Below, one piece after another: positions 14,077-16,526 of a stretch of 16,526 bases of DNA (positions are counted from its first letter, which is position 1; each line of letters starts with the position of its first letter). Under the pieces are notes generated by a model. It had not been told where the DNA came from. It worked only from the letters and a program-made list of their open reading frames with translations, and made no database searches. Origin of the DNA: an uncultured candidate division Zixibacteria bacterium (lineage in GTDB: Bacteria > Zixibacteria > MSB-5A5 > GN15 > FEB-12); NCBI GenBank assembly GCA_913009765.1, contig CAJVYT010000042.1:1-16526 (forward strand), given 5' to 3'. The translations under genes were made by a program, and so were the position numbers.

Positions 14077-16284
14077 ATGAGTAAACTACTTGAAAATCTC
14101 AACCCTGCCCAGCTTGAGGCAGTCACAATCACCGAAGGACCACTTCTTGTAATCGCAGGAGCCGGTTCGGGCAAAACCCGCGTATTAACCCGTCGTTTGG
14201 CATATATTGTTGTCGAACGCAAAGCGGAACCGTACCAAATATTAGCGGTCACATTTACCAACAAAGCTGCCGGTGAAATGAAAGAACGGGTCGGACAGCT
14301 TTTGGGCGGCGATGTACCGTCTTTAAATGTATCAACATTCCATTCATTTTGTGCAAGATTTCTACGTCGTGAAGCACACCTAATAGGTTATGACTCCAAC
14401 TACACTATTTTTGATGCCAAAGATGCTCAGACTCTTGTCAAAAACTGTATCAAAGAACTGGGGCTTTCCAATACGCAGTTTACTCCCAAAGCACAGATGA
14501 AAAAAATATCTGATTGTAAAAACAAACTGATTTCTGCCTATGATTTTGCAAAAACAGCATCGGGATATTTTGAAGATGCCACCTCTCAGATATATTCACT
14601 CTATGAAAGACGGCTCAAAGAATGTGATGCGATGGATTTTGATGACCTTTTGTACAATTCGGTTTTGCTTTTAAAAAACCATGAAGAGCTTGGAGATAAA
14701 TATCGCAACAGGTTTAAATATCTTATGGTTGACGAATATCAGGATACCAACCATGTGCAGTATCTTCTTATGAAATACTTACTTGATAAACATAATAATC
14801 TTTGTGTTGTTGGGGATGAAGACCAGTCTATCTATGGATGGCGTGGTGCCGATATTCGCAATATTTTAGATTTTGAAAAAGATTTCCCCGGTGCTAAAAT
14901 TATTAAACTCGAACAAAATTACCGTTCGACAAATGTAATTTTAGATGCTGCCTCGGCTGTTATTGACAACAACGAAGCCCGCAAAGGGAAAAAACTCTGG
15001 ACAGACCAACAGGGCGGCGAAAAGTTACAACTCTTATTGGTAGATACCGCCGCCGAAGAAGCTCTCGAGGTTGTAAAAACGATACTCAATAAACAAATAA
15101 CAACTTCGCTCAAAGATACTGCCGTACTCTATCGAACCAATGCTCAGTCACGTGCCTTTGAGGAACAACTCCGCCGCCAGTCATTGCCGTACCAAATTGT
15201 CGGCGGTGTTTCATTTTATCAGAGAAAAGAAATCAAAGATATAATGGCATATCTGAAACTTATTGTGAACACTAAAGATGATGTTGCTTTTGAGCGAACA
15301 ATCAACTATCCCAAACGGGGCATAGGTGCCAAAACGGTTACGGACATTGCGATAATTGCCAGACGAGAATTAATCTCCATGTATGAGGTTATCCAAAAAA
15401 ATGACGACTATCCCGAGTTTGGTGCCAGAGCAAAACGTATAAAACCGTTTGTCGAGTTAATAGAAAAATATCGTACTGAGAAAAAATCAATGGCGATAGA
15501 TTTAATGACTCAAGATTTGGTTGAAGATATAAATCTTATCGAAGAACTTCGCAACGAAGATAAAATAATCGGGCAGACCAAAATTGAAAATATCGAGGCG
15601 TTTATCGAAGGTGTTGCCGAATATGTTAATAACAATGTTGATGCTGCCTTAGAATCATATCTTGCCGAAATTTCTTTGTTCACCGACTTGGATGCATACA
15701 AAGAAATTGATGACAAAGTAACTCTGATGACTCTGCATGCTGCCAAAGGATTAGAGTACGATACTGTCTTTATGGTGGGACTTGAAGAAGGACTCTTTCC
15801 GCTGGGACAGGCTACAATGGACCCGATGGCTCTTGAGGAAGAACGCCGTCTGTTTTATGTTGGTGCTACCCGAGCAAAAAGACAGTTATATCTTTCATCG
15901 GCAACTACGCGATATCGGTTTGGCGAAGTCGAGTCGATACCATCACGGTTTATCAAAGAGGTTCCGGCAGAGCTTATCGAAAAAAAAGACCGTCGTCATA
16001 ACCGACGATATGGAACCAATACCCATTCACAACAGCATACTCAACAGACATTCTTTAACCGTAAGCTTGCTATGGCAGCTTCGCAGTCACAGGGAGTGCA
16101 TTACGAGTTTGAAGAAAATGAAATTATGAAAATCGGACGGATAGTGCAGCATCCTACTTTCGGTCGTGGTCGGATTGTCAAAGTTGAGGGAATGGGTGAG
16201 TCACTTCGACTTGAAATAATGTTTTCAGGTATCGGTATAAAAAAAATCATGGCAAAATATGCCAAACTCACAATAGTTGGTTGA
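14077..16284 (+). CDS. pcrA: PcrA/UvrD-type superfamily 1 DNA helicase
   Basis: 735 aa, complete. SF1A motifs in order: Q-motif region LNPAQLEAV (8-16), Walker A AGAGSGKT (27-34), Ia TFTNKAAGEM (59-68) and Walker B VDEYQDTN (218-225). Then III VGDEDQSIYGWRGA (245-258), IV QNYRS (280-284), V TLHAAKGLE (552-560) and VI RLFYVGATRAK (591-601). A basic, Gln/His-rich linker (about 635-670) leads to a C-terminal Tudor-like domain (about 686-735, VQHPTFGRGRIVKVEG) that in PcrA/UvrD contacts RNA polymerase. The enzyme moves 3' to 5' on single-stranded DNA and acts in nucleotide-excision repair, replication-fork processing and transcription-coupled repair. Length and the PTFGRG domain fit PcrA/UvrD better than Rep. 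No Shine-Dalgarno is seen before the ATG, so translation may be leaderless. The 3' 127 bases (up to the final two codons) recur at the window end. Confidence 0.95.
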   Translation: MSKLLENLNPAQLEAVTITEGPLLVIAGAGSGKTRVLTRRLAYIVVERKAEPYQILAVTFTNKAAGEMKERVGQLLGGDVPSLNVSTFHSFCARFLRREAHLIGYDSNYTIFDAKDAQTLVKNCIKELGLSNTQFTPKAQMKKISDCKNKLISAYDFAKTASGYFEDATSQIYSLYERRLKECDAMDFDDLLYNSVLLLKNHEELGDKYRNRFKYLMVDEYQDTNHVQYLLMKYLLDKHNNLCVVGDEDQSIYGWRGADIRNILDFEKDFPGAKIIKLEQNYRSTNVILDAASAVIDNNEARKGKKLWTDQQGGEKLQLLLVDTAAEEALEVVKTILNKQITTSLKDTAVLYRTNAQSRAFEEQLRRQSLPYQIVGGVSFYQRKEIKDIMAYLKLIVNTKDDVAFERTINYPKRGIGAKTVTDIAIIARRELISMYEVIQKNDDYPEFGARAKRIKPFVELIEKYRTEKKSMAIDLMTQDLVEDINLIEELRNEDKIIGQTKIENIEAFIEGVAEYVNNNVDAALESYLAEISLFTDLDAYKEIDDKVTLMTLHAAKGLEYDTVFMVGLEEGLFPLGQATMDPMALEEERRLFYVGATRAKRQLYLSSATTRYRFGEVESIPSRFIKEVPAELIEKKDRRHNRRYGTNTHSQQHTQQTFFNRKLAMAASQSQGVHYEFEENEIMKIGRIVQHPTFGRGRIVKVEGMGESLRLEIMFSGIGIKKIMAKYAKLTIVG

Positions 16285-16399
16285 TTCCCTTTACCTTTGA
16301 CACACACTTCTTAATCCCATCTTCAACAATTGTAATGACAATTATAATATAAATATTTTAGGAAGAATCCTCATGGATGCTTGTTGAGAAAAGTTCAGT
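16285..16399. other. Short spacer between pcrA and the repeated pcrA 3' end
   Basis: No gene is seen. An AATTGT/ACAATT hairpin and a TATAAT box (16343-16348) are visible, but there is no well-spaced -35 box and no terminator with a T-run. Confidence 0.4.
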
Positions 16400-16526
16400 A
16401 TCCTACTTTCGGTCGTGGTCGGATTGTCAAAGTTGAGGGAATGGGTGAGTCACTTCGACTTGAAATAATGTTTTCAGGTATCGGTATAAAAAAAATCATG
16501 GCAAAATATGCCAAACTCACAATAGT
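16400..16526 (+). repeat. Exact 127-bp duplicate of the pcrA 3' end at the window edge
   Basis: Bases 16400-16526 are identical to 16151-16277 (offset 249), and the window stops inside the copy. It would encode the same Tudor-like tail in frame (PTFGRG onward). Just upstream the codons GTT CAG TAT correspond to GTG CAG CAT of the real gene (VQY versus VQH), so similarity fades rather than stopping sharply. The frame opens upstream only back to a stop near 16345 and has no ATG, so as seen it is a pseudogene-like fragment or an assembly effect. Confidence 0.85.

Overview
The window reads as a piece of an AT-rich chromosome (roughly 35-40% GC) from an uncultured-type, Gram-negative (diderm) bacterium. 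A LolC/E-LolD lipoprotein-release transporter implies an outer membrane. An intact McsA-McsB-ClpC protein-arginine-kinase/unfoldase set, best known from Firmicutes, sits in the same gene run. A TPR-containing sigma-54 activator, bacterial microcompartment (BMC) genes and many short intergenic palindromes complete the picture. This mix fits lineages of the FCB/candidate-phylum kind (Zixibacteria-, Marinimicrobia- or Cloacimonadota-like), but the phylum is an inference and cannot be fixed from this sequence.

Left part, minus strand (1-6326), read right to left. A small secreted protein gene is coupled by an ATGA overlap to a 751-aa TPR / AAA+ sigma-54 activator, which ends at a clean intrinsic terminator. 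Next comes a 300-nt structured stretch ending in a second minus-strand terminator, a candidate ncRNA. A good promoter then starts a BMC locus: a hexameric shell protein with an unusual C-terminal SAP/Rho-N-like tail, and an EutN/CcmL pentamer. A 285-bp block of palindromes follows, then a 48-aa membrane peptide, a very AT-rich gene resembling divergent class III nucleotide cyclases, and a PduS/RnfC-like electron-transfer flavoprotein cut by the left edge. The last three genes overlap end to start.

Middle part, plus strand (6593-12835). lolC/E, lolD, mcsA, mcsB and clpC form a compact run that probably starts from a TTGCAT/TATAAT promoter placed so close to the lolC start codon that the mRNA would be leaderless. 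The run ends at a perfect terminator after clpC. No ctsR repressor gene is present. The layout links envelope lipoprotein export with an arginine-phosphorylation protein quality-control system.

Right part, plus strand (12840-16526). rpmA (ribosomal protein L27) stands alone without rplU behind its own promoter and a structured leader. A 770-bp gene-free region follows, with a perfect palindromic terminator, several dispersed hairpin families also seen around 1.9-2.2 kb, and two almost identical 135-bp repeats. A PcrA/UvrD helicase gene comes next. The last 127 bases of the window exactly repeat the 3' end of that helicase gene, which looks like either a partial duplication or an assembly-graph overlap at a contig end.

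The most promising novelties are the cyclase-like gene wedged into the microcompartment locus, the shell protein with a nucleic-acid-binding-like tail, the candidate ncRNA, the paired 135-bp repeats, and a recurrent leaderless promoter arrangement.
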